64,000 bases of DNA from an uncultured Prevotellaceae bacterium (GCA_947166305.1 CAMVDV010000008.1:20462-84461); one strand, 5' to 3'; positions 1 through 10,611 are shown, numbered from the stretch's first letter. Notes: generated by a model from the letters alone, not told the origin. Numbers and translations: made by a program.

Positions 1-58
1 CAGTAATAAAGTGTTGAAATCACATACTCAACCATAAAAAACATTAAAAACAACACAA

Positions 59-1165
59 ATGAACAGACAGTTTTTTGCTAATTTGGCCCTGATGCTCGGT
101 GCTGCCATCGTGGCGACATCGTGCGGCCCAGAAATGCCGAAGGAAGTTCCATCATCGTTCGAAACCATGACAGTGGAGAAGTCGGACATCCAGCTTCCCT
201 ATAAGTTCAGCGCCAGGATGGTTGGTCAGAACGACGTGACGATCACCCCGCAGGTGAGCGGACAGCTGATGAAGATCTGTGTGACGGAAGGTCAGCTGGT
301 GAAGAAGGGGCAGACGCTCTTCGTCATCGACTCGCGCAACGCCCAGCTCGAACTGGAGGCTGCACAGGCCAACCTGCAGGCGGCACAGGCTCAGGAGAAC
401 TCTGCCAAGCTGGAGTACGAGTCGAACAAGAACCTTTTCGACAAGAACATCGTGAGCAGCTACATGCTCTCGGCAAGCGAGAACTCCTACAAGCAGGCCA
501 AGGCTGCCGTGTCGCAGGCACAGGCTGCCGTGAACCGCGCCAAAGTGGACCTTGGCTTCTGCACCATCACGGCTCCCGTGTCGGGCATCACAGGCGAGAT
601 ACCCGTCCGCACCGGCGACCAAGTTTCACCGCTCATCCCGCTGACCATCGTGAGCGGCAACACTACGATGTATGCCGAATTCTCCGTGACGGAAGCCGTC
701 ATCGAGACAATGGTGCAGGAAGGAGTAAAGGCAAACGAAGTGAACAAATACATCGCCAACCTGCCCGAAGCCACCTTTGTGATGAAGAACGGCACGGAAT
801 ATCCCCACAAGGGGCGCGTGGTGAGCCTGACGGGTGTGGTGGATGCCGCCACAGGCTCGCTCACAAGCAAGGTGTCCTTCCCCAATCCCGAGGGGCATCT
901 CTACTCTGGCATACAGGGCACCATCGTCATGCCCTTCGAAGAGAAAGACGTCATCGTCATCCCTCAGTTCGCCGTGGTGCGCCTGCAGGACAAGTCGCTT
1001 GTCTACAAGGTGTTGCCCGACAGCACTGCCACAGCAGTTGACGTGACGACGGAAGATGTGGGCAACGGCAAGGACTTCATCGTGAAGACCGGACTCAACG
1101 CAGGCGACAAGATCGTCACCACCGGTGCCAATAACGTGACGGAGGGACAAAGAGTTTTGTTCTGA
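59..1165 (+). CDS. RND efflux periplasmic adaptor (membrane fusion protein), lipoprotein
   Basis: Lipoprotein-like signal ATSCGP; MFP motifs (VTITPQVSGQLMKICVTEGQLVKKGQTLFVID, coiled-coil hairpin, TITAPVSGITGEIPVRTGDQV); first gene of an adaptor-pump-OMF cluster. Confidence 0.95.
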   Translation: MNRQFFANLALMLGAAIVATSCGPEMPKEVPSSFETMTVEKSDIQLPYKFSARMVGQNDVTITPQVSGQLMKICVTEGQLVKKGQTLFVIDSRNAQLELEAAQANLQAAQAQENSAKLEYESNKNLFDKNIVSSYMLSASENSYKQAKAAVSQAQAAVNRAKVDLGFCTITAPVSGITGEIPVRTGDQVSPLIPLTIVSGNTTMYAEFSVTEAVIETMVQEGVKANEVNKYIANLPEATFVMKNGTEYPHKGRVVSLTGVVDAATGSLTSKVSFPNPEGHLYSGIQGTIVMPFEEKDVIVIPQFAVVRLQDKSLVYKVLPDSTATAVDVTTEDVGNGKDFIVKTGLNAGDKIVTTGANNVTEGQRVLF

Positions 1166-1213
1166 TACCATCGTAATATCGTAATAACGTCATAACGTAA
1201 TCACGAAGACAAC

Positions 1214-4200
1214 ATGAAGAACAACATATTTATTGACAAATACGTGATGGCTTGTGCCATCTCGATTGTAATCGCACTGGTGGGCTACATCTCGATGAGC
1301 ACACTGCCAGTGGAACAATATCCCGACATCGCACCGCCAACCGTGCAGATTTCCACCAGCTACAGCGGTGCCGACGAGAACACGGTGATGAAGTCCGTCA
1401 TCCAGCCTCTGGAGGAAGCCATCAACGGTGTGACCGACATGACGTACATGACCTCGAAAGCCTCGTCGAACGGTGAGGTGGAGATCAACGTCTACTTCAA
1501 GCAAGGCACCGACCCCGACATGGCTGCAGTGAACGTGCAGAACCGTGTGACGCGTTCGCAAGCCCTGTTGCCTGCCGACGTGAACAAGGTGGGCGTGAAG
1601 GTGGAGAAGCGTCAGAACAACATTCTGCAAATCTTCGCCGTGAGAAGCGCCGACGGCAAGTACGACGAGGACTTTGTCTCGAACTATGTGGACATCAATA
1701 TCAAACCTCGCCTGATGCGTATCTCCGGCGTGGGCAACGTACTGAGTCTCGGCAACACCTATGCCCTGCGCATCTGGCTCAAGCCCGATGTGATGGCTCA
1801 GTATGGCCTGACGCCGAACGATGTCTTCGCTGCCATCGGCAGTCAGAGCTTCGTTTCGGCCGTAGGTTCTCTGGGCGAACAGTCGGAGAACTCCTATCAG
1901 TACTCCATGCAGTACAAGGGAACGCTGAAGACCATCGAAGAATTCAACAACATCGTGTTGCGCACAAGTGGCGGCGGAATGCTGCAACTGAGCGACGTGG
2001 CTGAGGTGCAGATTGGTGCCATGAGCTACAACTTCACGTCGAACATCATGGACAAGCCCGGTGCCCTCTTCATGGTGTTTGCCGCACCGGGCGCCAACGC
2101 CACAGAGGTGAACGCCGGCATCAGCAAGATGTTTGAGGAAGCCAAGCAGACGATGCCCGCAGGACTGGAGTTCGTGACGCTGATGACCAGCGACGACTTC
2201 CTCTTCGCTGCCTTCCACAATGTGATTGAAACGCTCGTCATTGCCATCATCCTTGTCATTCTCGTGGTGTACTTCTTCTTGCAGAACTTCAAGGCCACCA
2301 TCATACCTTCCATCTCAATCATCGTGTCGTTGCTGGGCACCTTTGCCATTGTAAAGATGGCAGGCTTCTCGCTCAACATCCTGACGCTGTTTGCCCTCGT
2401 GCTGGCCATCGGTACTGTTGTGGACGATGCCATCGTGGTGGTGGAAGCTGTCATGGCAAAGATGGAGAACGGCATCAGCGATGCACGCGAAGCCACACGT
2501 CAGGCTATGAACGAAGTGTCGGTAGCTGTCGTGTCCTGCACATTGGTCTTCATGGCAGTGTTCATTCCCGTTATGTTCATGCCGGGCACGTCGGGCACCT
2601 TCTTCACACAGTTCGGTGTGACGATAGCCTCGTCCGTCGGCCTGTCGTGCATCTCTGCCTTGACGCTTTGCCCTGCCCTCTGCGCCATCATGATGCGTGT
2701 GACGGAAGGTGAGAAGGAAGGCAAGAGCCTGACCTACTACACAAAGAAAGCCTACGAAGTCAGCTACAATGCTATATATAATAAGTATAGCAAGAGCGTG
2801 AAGAAGTTCATCAAGCGCCCCATCCTGTCGTGGGGACTGCTGGCTGCTGCTGCTGCCCTGCTTGTCTTCTTCATGAAGAGTCTGCCCTCGGGCCTCGTTC
2901 CTCAAGAGGACCAAGGCGTGTTCCTGGTTGAAGTTCGTGCTCCGGAAGGAACCACACTGAAGCAGACACGCGAGATGGTGAAGAAGGTGGAGGAGAAAGT
3001 AAAGAAGATTCCCGAACTGGAAAGCTTCTCTGTGACCTGTGGCTACGGCATGTACTCGGGTGCAGGCTCTAACTATGCCACGATGGTTGTGCGCCTGAAG
3101 AACTGGGACGAACGTCCGGGCTTGGAACATTACGTCACCCTTGTCAGGTATCGTTTCTACTTCGATTGCCAAGACCTCAAGAACTTGGTGGTAGCACCCT
3201 TTGAGATGCCTCAGATTCCTGGCTACGGAACAAGTAATGACATCACGCTGGTTGTGGAAGATCCCACTGACGGTAACCTTTCGGAGTTTGCCAAGCAGAC
3301 GGAACACTTCTTGGCCAAGTTGTCCGAACGTCCGGAGATTGCCACCGCCATGTCAACTTATTCTGAACGTTTCCCGAAGTATCAGGTCGATGTCGATGCA
3401 GCCCAATGCAGCCGTGCCGGTGTGTCGCCTGAAGAGGTGCTCAACACCCTGGGCGCTTTCTGCGGCGGCGCATATATCGGCAACTTCAACCAATTCGGTA
3501 AAGTTTACCGCATCATGGCAGCAGCGTCGCCCGAGTATCGTCTCGACCCGCAGTCGCTTCACAACATCTTCATGCAGGTGAAGGACGGAAAGATGGCTCC
3601 CATCTCTCAGTTTGTCTCGCTGAAGGAGATTGTAGGCCCTGCCAACATCGAGCACTTCAACTTGCTTCAGAGCATTACCTGCTATGTAACTCCCGGCGGA
3701 GGCTACACCGAGGGCGATGCCCACAAAGTCATTGCCGAGGTGTTCAAGCAAGAGATGCCAAGCACTGCTACGTTTGAATACAGCGGAATGTCGCGCGAGG
3801 TGGAGGAAGCAGCAGGCTCCAATGCCACAGCTCTCATTTATGTCATCTGCGCCATCCTCATCTATCTCATCCTCGCCTCACTCTATAATTCTTGGTTCAC
3901 GCCGTGGGCCGTGCTGTTCAGTGTGCCGTTCGGCCTGATGGGTGCTTTCGTGTTTGCCTACATCGGCTACAAGAATGAGATTCCCGGCATGGACAATAAC
4001 ATCTATCTGCAGACGGGTGTCATCATGTTGATAGGCCTTTTGGCAAAGACAGCCATCCTGATTACGGAGTTTGCTTCTGAGCGTCGGGCACAAGGCATGA
4101 GCATTGTGGACGCCGCCTTCGAGGCTTGCAAGGAACGTCTGCGCCCCATCCTGATGACGGTGCTGACGATGATTATCGGCATGGTTCCCCTCGTGATAGA

Positions 4201-4354
4201 AGGCGGTGCAGGTGCCAACGGCAACCGTGCCCTTGCCCTTGGCGTCATCGGCGGCATGAGCATCGGAACCATTGCCCTGCTCTTTGTGGTGCCGGCCTTC
4301 TTCATCGTGTTCCAGAAGCTGCATGAGAGATTCCAGGGAGAGAATGAAAAATGA
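1214..4354 (+). CDS. RND efflux transporter permease (AcrB/MexB family, HAE1)
   Basis: 1046 aa with AcrB-like motifs (PVEQYPDIAPPTVQISTSYSGA, VVDDAIVVVEAV, GLLAKTAILITEFA). Confidence 0.97.
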   Translation: MKNNIFIDKYVMACAISIVIALVGYISMSTLPVEQYPDIAPPTVQISTSYSGADENTVMKSVIQPLEEAINGVTDMTYMTSKASSNGEVEINVYFKQGTDPDMAAVNVQNRVTRSQALLPADVNKVGVKVEKRQNNILQIFAVRSADGKYDEDFVSNYVDINIKPRLMRISGVGNVLSLGNTYALRIWLKPDVMAQYGLTPNDVFAAIGSQSFVSAVGSLGEQSENSYQYSMQYKGTLKTIEEFNNIVLRTSGGGMLQLSDVAEVQIGAMSYNFTSNIMDKPGALFMVFAAPGANATEVNAGISKMFEEAKQTMPAGLEFVTLMTSDDFLFAAFHNVIETLVIAIILVILVVYFFLQNFKATIIPSISIIVSLLGTFAIVKMAGFSLNILTLFALVLAIGTVVDDAIVVVEAVMAKMENGISDAREATRQAMNEVSVAVVSCTLVFMAVFIPVMFMPGTSGTFFTQFGVTIASSVGLSCISALTLCPALCAIMMRVTEGEKEGKSLTYYTKKAYEVSYNAIYNKYSKSVKKFIKRPILSWGLLAAAAALLVFFMKSLPSGLVPQEDQGVFLVEVRAPEGTTLKQTREMVKKVEEKVKKIPELESFSVTCGYGMYSGAGSNYATMVVRLKNWDERPGLEHYVTLVRYRFYFDCQDLKNLVVAPFEMPQIPGYGTSNDITLVVEDPTDGNLSEFAKQTEHFLAKLSERPEIATAMSTYSERFPKYQVDVDAAQCSRAGVSPEEVLNTLGAFCGGAYIGNFNQFGKVYRIMAAASPEYRLDPQSLHNIFMQVKDGKMAPISQFVSLKEIVGPANIEHFNLLQSITCYVTPGGGYTEGDAHKVIAEVFKQEMPSTATFEYSGMSREVEEAAGSNATALIYVICAILIYLILASLYNSWFTPWAVLFSVPFGLMGAFVFAYIGYKNEIPGMDNNIYLQTGVIMLIGLLAKTAILITEFASERRAQGMSIVDAAFEACKERLRPILMTVLTMIIGMVPLVIEGGAGANGNRALALGVIGGMSIGTIALLFVVPAFFIVFQKLHERFQGENEK

Positions 4355-4385
4355 AGGAATGAAAGAATGAAAGAATGAAAGAACT

Positions 4386-5744
4386 ATGAATAAAAAGCAT
4401 ATCATCGTCGTCGCAGCCGTGAGCCTTATGCTTTCGGGCTGCGGCCTGTACAAGAAATATGAGCCTCAGACGGAAATCCCGTCGGATGTCACTGGCGTTC
4501 CCAACGCGACGTCTGCTCAGGCACCGCTCTCCTGGCGCGAATTCTTCACCGACCCTCTGCTTCAGAAGCTCATCGAGCAGGTGCTGGCCGGCAACACCGA
4601 CCTGGGTTCTGCCCGCATTGCCGTGGAGAAGGGCGAGGCATCGCTCAAGGCTGCCAAGCTCGCCTACCTGCCTTCGTTCAACATCGCTCCGCAGGGAAGC
4701 ATTTCGAGCTTCGACTATAGCCGTGCAGCAAAGGTCTATACGCTGCCTCTGCAAATGGACTGGGAGATAGAGGCCTTCGGCTCCATCACCAACAGGAAAC
4801 GCGCGGCGCAGGCTTCGCTGCTGCAGGCTCAGTGCTACGAGGATGCCGTCTATTCCAACCTCGTCAGCATCGCCAGCCAGCAGTATGCACTGTTGCAGGT
4901 GTTGGACCGTCAGTTGGAGATTCTCACCCAGACCGATGCGCTCTGGAACGCTTCGCTCGAGACGCAGAAGTCGCTTTGGGAGAACGGCAAATCCTACTCC
5001 ACGGCCGTACAGCAGATGGAGGCTTCGTGGCTCGACGTCAAGACACAGATTGTGGACACGAAGCGCTATATCAAGAGCATCGAGAACGATCTGTGCAGCC
5101 TGATGGGCGTTTCGCCCCGAAGCATCGAGCGCAGCAAGTGGGGAAGCTACACGCTGTCGCAGCAGATGGTCAACGGCGTGTCGGCACAGCTACTGGAGCG
5201 CAGACCCGACATCCGCATGGCAAACCATGTGATTGAGGAGGCTTACTACCACATGCAGACAGCCCGTGCCGCCTTCTTTCCCACCATCACGCTGTCCGGG
5301 CTGGTGGGTTGGACGAACAATGGCGGCGGCGCCGTCGTCAACCCCGGGAGCCTTCTGCTCAATGCCATCGGCCAGCTCGCGCAACCCATCTTCGCACAGG
5401 GCAAACTCAAGGCGAACCTCAAGATAACGAAGCTGACCTTGGAGGACATGAAGCGCAGCTATGTGCAGACCGTCATTGATGCCGGCAACGAGGTGAACGA
5501 GGCGCTGGCCGACTATCAGGCGTCTGTAGAGAAGCAGCAGTACTACGAGCGCCAGGTGGAAGTGCTCCGCCAGGCATACAAGGGCACCCATGAGCTGATG
5601 GACAACGGCAAGGCCATCTATCTGGAAGTGCTCACGGCTCAGGAGTCACTGCTCAGCGCGCAGCTCAGCGAGGCCATGAACATGTACGACCGCAGCGAGG
5701 CGCTCATCGCCCTCTACATCGCCCTGGGCGGCGGCGGGAAGTAA
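4386..5744 (+). CDS. Outer membrane efflux lipoprotein (NodT/OprM family)
   Basis: Lipobox SGCGLYKKYEP; ERRPDIRMANHVIEEAYYHMQTARAAFFPTITL typical of the TolC/NodT family; third gene of the efflux operon. Confidence 0.95.
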   Translation: MNKKHIIVVAAVSLMLSGCGLYKKYEPQTEIPSDVTGVPNATSAQAPLSWREFFTDPLLQKLIEQVLAGNTDLGSARIAVEKGEASLKAAKLAYLPSFNIAPQGSISSFDYSRAAKVYTLPLQMDWEIEAFGSITNRKRAAQASLLQAQCYEDAVYSNLVSIASQQYALLQVLDRQLEILTQTDALWNASLETQKSLWENGKSYSTAVQQMEASWLDVKTQIVDTKRYIKSIENDLCSLMGVSPRSIERSKWGSYTLSQQMVNGVSAQLLERRPDIRMANHVIEEAYYHMQTARAAFFPTITLSGLVGWTNNGGGAVVNPGSLLLNAIGQLAQPIFAQGKLKANLKITKLTLEDMKRSYVQTVIDAGNEVNEALADYQASVEKQQYYERQVEVLRQAYKGTHELMDNGKAIYLEVLTAQESLLSAQLSEAMNMYDRSEALIALYIALGGGGK

Positions 5745-5798
5745 GACCGACAACTCCCTTCGCCTGCGCCTGAAGCTACAGCAGGGAAGGCCATACCC

Positions 5799-5890
5799 AA
5801 AACGCCGCGTGCGACGATGACCATCGCCGCACGCGGAAACAACCGACGCCGCACGCGACGATGTCCATCATCGCGTGCGGCGTTTTCCGT
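5799..5890. repeat. 22-bp-period repeat array A (4 units)
   Basis: Cores GCGTGCG/GCACGCG start at 5807, 5829, 5851, 5873 (spacing 22,22,22; orientations +,-,-,+). Between convergent oprM-like and fucO-like genes. Confidence 0.9.
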
Positions 5891-6023
5891 TCCTGCCGGG
5901 GAAGGGGGAAAAGCTTAAAGGGAGACTCCTTGTCCTCCCCCTTTAGCTCTATTTTCCCTAATCCCTAATCTCTAATCCAATAATCCTCGGACGGCGGACA
6001 GGTAGCGGCCTTCGGGCTCGTGG

Positions 6024-7178
6024 CTAAAGAATCTGATGATAGAGTGCGATGATGTCCTGTTTGCTGACAGGTCGCGGGTTGCCCGGCGTGCAGACGTCGT
6101 TGATAGCCTGCTCTGCCAAGGCCTCTATGTCCTTCTCGCCGATGCCCAGGTCGCTGAGTCGCTTGTTGGTTCCCACCAGCTCGCTCAGCGTTTCGATGGC
6201 ACGGCAGGCCGCTTCGGCCGCCTCGTCGGTGGTCATCGTGGGCTGATAAACGCCGCACGCCTTGGCTATCTCCACGTACTTCTCCTTCGCCGCCGGCATG
6301 TTGAAGCGCATCACCGTGGGCAGCAGCATGGCACACGCCACGCCGTGGGGGACATCGAAGAGGGCACTGAGCGGATGCGCCATGCCGTGGTCCACGCCAA
6401 GGCCGACGTTGGAGAACGCCATGCCTGCCACATACTGAGCCACAGCCATTCCGTTGCGCCCAACAGGGTTCGTGGGTTCGTTCACCGCCAAAGGCAAATA
6501 CTTGTATATCATCTCGATGGCTTTCACCTCAAACATGTCGCTTAGTTCCCACGCAGCCTTCGTGATGAGTCCCTCCACAGCATGGGTCATGGCGTCCATC
6601 CCCGTGGCTGCCGTCAGACTCTTGGGCAACGAGTACATCAGCTCAGCATCGATGATGGCCACGCAGGGAATGTCGTTGGGGTCCACGCAGACCATCTTCG
6701 CCTGGCGCGACTCGTCGATGATGACATAGTTGATGGTCGTCTCGGCCGCCGTGCCTGCCGTGGTGGGCAGAGCGATGATGGGCAGCGACTTCTTCTTCGT
6801 GTCGGCCACGCCCTCCAGCGACACGATGTCGCCAAACTCGGGGTTCCTCACCACGATACCGATGCCCTTTGCCGTGTCCATCGACGAGCCTCCGCCTATG
6901 GCAACGATGAAGTCGGCCTTCGCACGCCTGCAGGCTTCGATGCCATTCTTCACGTTCGTCACCGTGGGATTGGGCTTCACGTCGTCGAAAACCTCGTAGG
7001 CAATGCCCGCCTCATCCATGACGTCGAGCACCTTCTTCGCCACGCCAAACTGCATCAGCCCCTTGTCGGTCACCACAAGGGCCTTCCCGAACCCCAGTCT
7101 TTTCACTACGCCCGGCAGCTCCTTGCGTGCCCCTGGGCCGAAATACGACACTTCGTTGAGAATAAATCTGTTTACCAT
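6024..7178 (-). CDS. fucO: Iron-containing alcohol dehydrogenase (lactaldehyde reductase, FucO-like)
   Basis: Fe-ADH motifs GGGSSMDTAKGIGI, ALPTTAGTAAETTINYVI, GVDHGMAHPLSALFDVPHGVACAMLLP. Confidence 0.9.
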   Translation of the reverse strand: MVNRFILNEVSYFGPGARKELPGVVKRLGFGKALVVTDKGLMQFGVAKKVLDVMDEAGIAYEVFDDVKPNPTVTNVKNGIEACRRAKADFIVAIGGGSSMDTAKGIGIVVRNPEFGDIVSLEGVADTKKKSLPIIALPTTAGTAAETTINYVIIDESRQAKMVCVDPNDIPCVAIIDAELMYSLPKSLTAATGMDAMTHAVEGLITKAAWELSDMFEVKAIEMIYKYLPLAVNEPTNPVGRNGMAVAQYVAGMAFSNVGLGVDHGMAHPLSALFDVPHGVACAMLLPTVMRFNMPAAKEKYVEIAKACGVYQPTMTTDEAAEAACRAIETLSELVGTNKRLSDLGIGEKDIEALAEQAINDVCTPGNPRPVSKQDIIALYHQIL

Positions 7179-7303
7179 AACTCTACTTTGCTTTTAATAA
7201 TTAATAATGTATTCTTCATGGTTCAGCACCCTCCCTGCCAGTTTCCGCATCACGGCAGCGACGCGGCAGGCAAGGGCACAACCCTTTCTTTCCGTTCCGC
7301 TCA

Positions 7304-7311
7304 CAAAGTTA
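7304..7311 (-). promoter_or_regulatory. Bacteroidota-type -7 box (TAACTTTG on minus strand) upstream of the fucO-like gene
   Basis: caaagtta on plus = TAACTTTG on minus, matching TAnnTTTG. Confidence 0.5.
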
Positions 7312-7427
7312 GACTTTTTTTTCGACATAAGCCACAAAACCCACAAGGTTTTTCGCCTTCACGCGTACAAGCAAGGCATTCTCCACATTCTTTGGGACAA
7401 ATACTTCCTTATTCCACATTTTTTCCA

Positions 7428-7435
7428 TACCTTTG
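7428..7435 (+). promoter_or_regulatory. Bacteroidota-type -7 box TACCTTTG upstream of the PPDK_N gene
   Basis: ccaTACCTTTGtacac about 70 nt upstream of the start at 7502. Confidence 0.55.
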
Positions 7436-7501
7436 TACACTGATAAAAGCCCTCAGATGATAAATCGTAAATTGTAAATCGTCAAATCGTAAATAAAAGA
7501 G

Positions 7502-10500
7502 ATGACACTGAAAGACACCTCCTTCGTCGACCTGATGCTCAACCGCATCTACAACGTACTGCTCATCGCTAATCCCTACGACGCCTTCATGCTCGAGGAC
7601 GACGGCCGTGTGGACGAGAAGATATTCTCTGAATATGCCAAGCTCGGCCTCCGCTTTCCCCCGCGCTTCCTGCAAGTGCACAGCAAGGAAGAGGCTGTGG
7701 AGACGATGGCCGGCGGGCAAGTCAACCTCGTCATCGTCATGCCTGCGGCCGAGGACAACTCAGTGTTCGACATCGCACGAAGCATCAAGCAGGACTATCC
7801 CACCACGCCTATCGTCGTGCTCACACCCTTCAGCCACGGCATCACCCGACGTATGCAGAACGAAGACCTCAGCGTCTTCGAGTACGTCTTCTGCTGGCTC
7901 GGCAACACCGAACTGCTGCTCTCCATCATCAAGCTCATGGAAGACCGCATGAACCTGGAGCATGACATACGATCGGCAGGCGTGCAGATGCTCCTCGTCG
8001 TGGAGGATAGCATACGATTCTACTCCAGCATACTGCCAACGCTCTACAAGTTCGTGCTTCAGCAAAGCCTCGAGTTCGCCACCGAAGCGCTCAACACGAG
8101 CCTCGAAATGCTCCGAATGCGCGGACGGCCAAAGATTGTGCTCGCACGCAATTACGAGGAAGCATGGCTCCTCTACAATCGCTTTGCCGACAACACGCTT
8201 GGCGTCATCAGCGACTGCCGTTTCCCCATGACAGCAGGCGGAGAAAAGGATGAGGAAGCAGGATTTAAGCTCCTCTCGGCCATCCGTGCCCGCGATCCCT
8301 ACGTCCCTCTTATCCTTGACTCAAGCGAAAGCGACAAAGCAGAACTCGCCCGACAATGTCACGCCAGCTTCATCGACAAGAATTCCAAGAAGATTGGCGT
8401 CGACCTCCGCGACCATCTGCGCGACTACTTCGGCTTCGGCGACTTCATCTTCCGCGACCCTGACACCATGCAGGAAGTGGCCAGGCTCCACAACCTAAAG
8501 GACCTGCAGGACAACATCATGACGCTGCCCACCCGCAGCCTTCTCTATCATATCTCACACAACAACGTCAGCCGCTGGCTCGCCTCGCGTGCACTCTTCC
8601 CAATCTCCGAATTTCTGAAACGCATCACATGGGAGAGCCTGCAGGACGTCGATGCCCATCGTGCCATCATCCTCGACGCCATCGTCGCCTACCGAAGGAT
8701 GAAGAACCAAGGCGTAGTGGCTGTCTTTCAACGGGAGCGCTTCGACCAGTACAGCAACTTTGCCCGCATCGGCGAAGGCAGTCTTGGTGGAAAAGGTCGT
8801 GGCCTCGCCTTCATCGACCACTTGCTTGGACGCCACACCGACCTCAACGAGCAGGAAGGTGTCAGGGTCTGCATTCCGAAGACAGTCGTGCTTTGCACCG
8901 ACATCTTCGACGAGTTCATGGACTCCAACGACCTCTATCAACTTGCACTTAGCGACATTCCCGACGAAGACATCCTCGCCCATTTCCTCCGCGCACGCCT
9001 TCCGATGCGACTCGTGGGCGACCTTGAAGCCTTCCTCGACGTCGTGGACGGACCCATCGCCATCCGTTCGTCGAGCCTCCTCGAGGACTCACACTATCAA
9101 CCGTTCGCGGGCGTCTACAGCACCTACATGATTCCGTCGGCTCGCGACCACTACGAGCGTCTCTCCATGCTCTCCGAAGCCATCAAGGCCGTTTACGCCA
9201 GCGTTTTCTATCGCAGCAGCAAGGACTACATGACGGCCACAAGCAACGTCATCGACCAGGAGAAGATGGCTGTCATCCTGCAGGAAGTCGTGGGCGAAGA
9301 GCACAACGGCAGGTTCTATCCCGTCATCAGTGGCGTGGCACGCAGCATCAACTACTATCCCATCGGCGACGAAAAGGCCGAGGAAGGGACTGTCTCTTTG
9401 GCAATGGGCTTGGGCAAGTACATCGTGGACGGCGGAACAAGCCTGCGCGTCTGCCCAGCCCATCCGCATCAAGTACTACAGATGAGCGAGATGGAGATAG
9501 CTCTGCGCGACACGCAGACGTACTTCCTGGCGCTCCGGGCCGAGAGCTCCGACGAGGCGGGCAACATGAGTGTCAATGACGGATTCAACCTCATCAAAGT
9601 GCCCGTCCGCGAAGCCGAAAAGGATGGAACGCTGCAATGGATCTGCTCCACCTACGATCCTATGGACCAATGCATCTACGATGGCTACTACGAAGGCAGG
9701 AACCGAAAAATCATTTCCTTCGCTGGCGTGCTTCAGAACGACATCTTTCCTTTGCCAAAACTCATGCGAAAGGTCCTTCAGTACGGGCAGGACGAGATGA
9801 AACGGCCTGTGGAGATTGAGTTTGCCGTCAACCTTCATGCCGACCGCACAGGCGAGTTCTGCCTACTGCAAATACGTCCCATGGTGGACAACCGCATGGA
9901 ATTGGACGAAGACCTGACGCTCGTGGCCGACGCCGACTGCCTCTTGCGTTCGCACAGCGCCATTGGTCATGGCATCTTTGCCGACATCTGCGACATTGTT
10001 TATGTGAAGACTGACGGATATACGCCCTCGAACAATCCTGCCATCGCCGAGGAGATTGAGAAAATCAACAGGATGTTCCTTAACCAGACCACAGCCCCCT
10101 CTATCGAGCGGCAAGGCGGGAATGAAGCACTTCCCCAAGGGGGGAGCGGTGAGGGAACCTCCTATTTGCTCATCGGCCCGGGCCGTTGGGGGAGCAGCGA
10201 CCCATGGTTGGGCATTCCCGTCAAGTGGCCGCACATCAGCGCGGCGCAGGTCATCGTCGAGGCAGGACTTGACAGTTTCCAAGTGGACCCAAGCCAAGGC
10301 ACCCACTTCTTTCAGAATCTCACCTCGCTCGGCGTTTGCTATCTGACGATCAACGCGTTCCGAGGCGACGGCATATACAGGCAAGAGGTTCTCGACGCAC
10401 TGCCCGCCGTACAGGAGACCGAGCACGTCCGCCACATCCGCCTGCCCCGTCCGCTCTGCATCAAGGTGGATGGCTGCAAGAAGGAGGCCGTGGTGCTTCA

Positions 10501-10522
10501 GCCACCCTCCGTCGAAGCCTAA
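7502..10522 (+). CDS. Receiver-like domains fused to a PEP/pyruvate-binding (PPDK_N) domain protein
   Basis: N-terminal receiver-like folds (LVIVMPAAEDNS...PIVVLTPFS; VISDCRFPM...PLILDSSES...FIDKNS), then PPDK_N (GEGSLGGKGRGLAFIDHLL, AIRSSSLLEDSHYQPFAGVYSTYM) and GPGRWGSSDPWLGIPVKWPHIS. Confidence 0.85.
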   Translation: MTLKDTSFVDLMLNRIYNVLLIANPYDAFMLEDDGRVDEKIFSEYAKLGLRFPPRFLQVHSKEEAVETMAGGQVNLVIVMPAAEDNSVFDIARSIKQDYPTTPIVVLTPFSHGITRRMQNEDLSVFEYVFCWLGNTELLLSIIKLMEDRMNLEHDIRSAGVQMLLVVEDSIRFYSSILPTLYKFVLQQSLEFATEALNTSLEMLRMRGRPKIVLARNYEEAWLLYNRFADNTLGVISDCRFPMTAGGEKDEEAGFKLLSAIRARDPYVPLILDSSESDKAELARQCHASFIDKNSKKIGVDLRDHLRDYFGFGDFIFRDPDTMQEVARLHNLKDLQDNIMTLPTRSLLYHISHNNVSRWLASRALFPISEFLKRITWESLQDVDAHRAIILDAIVAYRRMKNQGVVAVFQRERFDQYSNFARIGEGSLGGKGRGLAFIDHLLGRHTDLNEQEGVRVCIPKTVVLCTDIFDEFMDSNDLYQLALSDIPDEDILAHFLRARLPMRLVGDLEAFLDVVDGPIAIRSSSLLEDSHYQPFAGVYSTYMIPSARDHYERLSMLSEAIKAVYASVFYRSSKDYMTATSNVIDQEKMAVILQEVVGEEHNGRFYPVISGVARSINYYPIGDEKAEEGTVSLAMGLGKYIVDGGTSLRVCPAHPHQVLQMSEMEIALRDTQTYFLALRAESSDEAGNMSVNDGFNLIKVPVREAEKDGTLQWICSTYDPMDQCIYDGYYEGRNRKIISFAGVLQNDIFPLPKLMRKVLQYGQDEMKRPVEIEFAVNLHADRTGEFCLLQIRPMVDNRMELDEDLTLVADADCLLRSHSAIGHGIFADICDIVYVKTDGYTPSNNPAIAEEIEKINRMFLNQTTAPSIERQGGNEALPQGGSGEGTSYLLIGPGRWGSSDPWLGIPVKWPHISAAQVIVEAGLDSFQVDPSQGTHFFQNLTSLGVCYLTINAFRGDGIYRQEVLDALPAVQETEHVRHIRLPRPLCIKVDGCKKEAVVLQPPSVEA

Positions 10523-10611
10523 CAGACAGCAAAACTGAACAGGGACAAGCTTTGGCAACAACAAGTTGAATCACAGACAAACGTCAAAAAGGAAAATAGA
10601 CAAAGGACACG

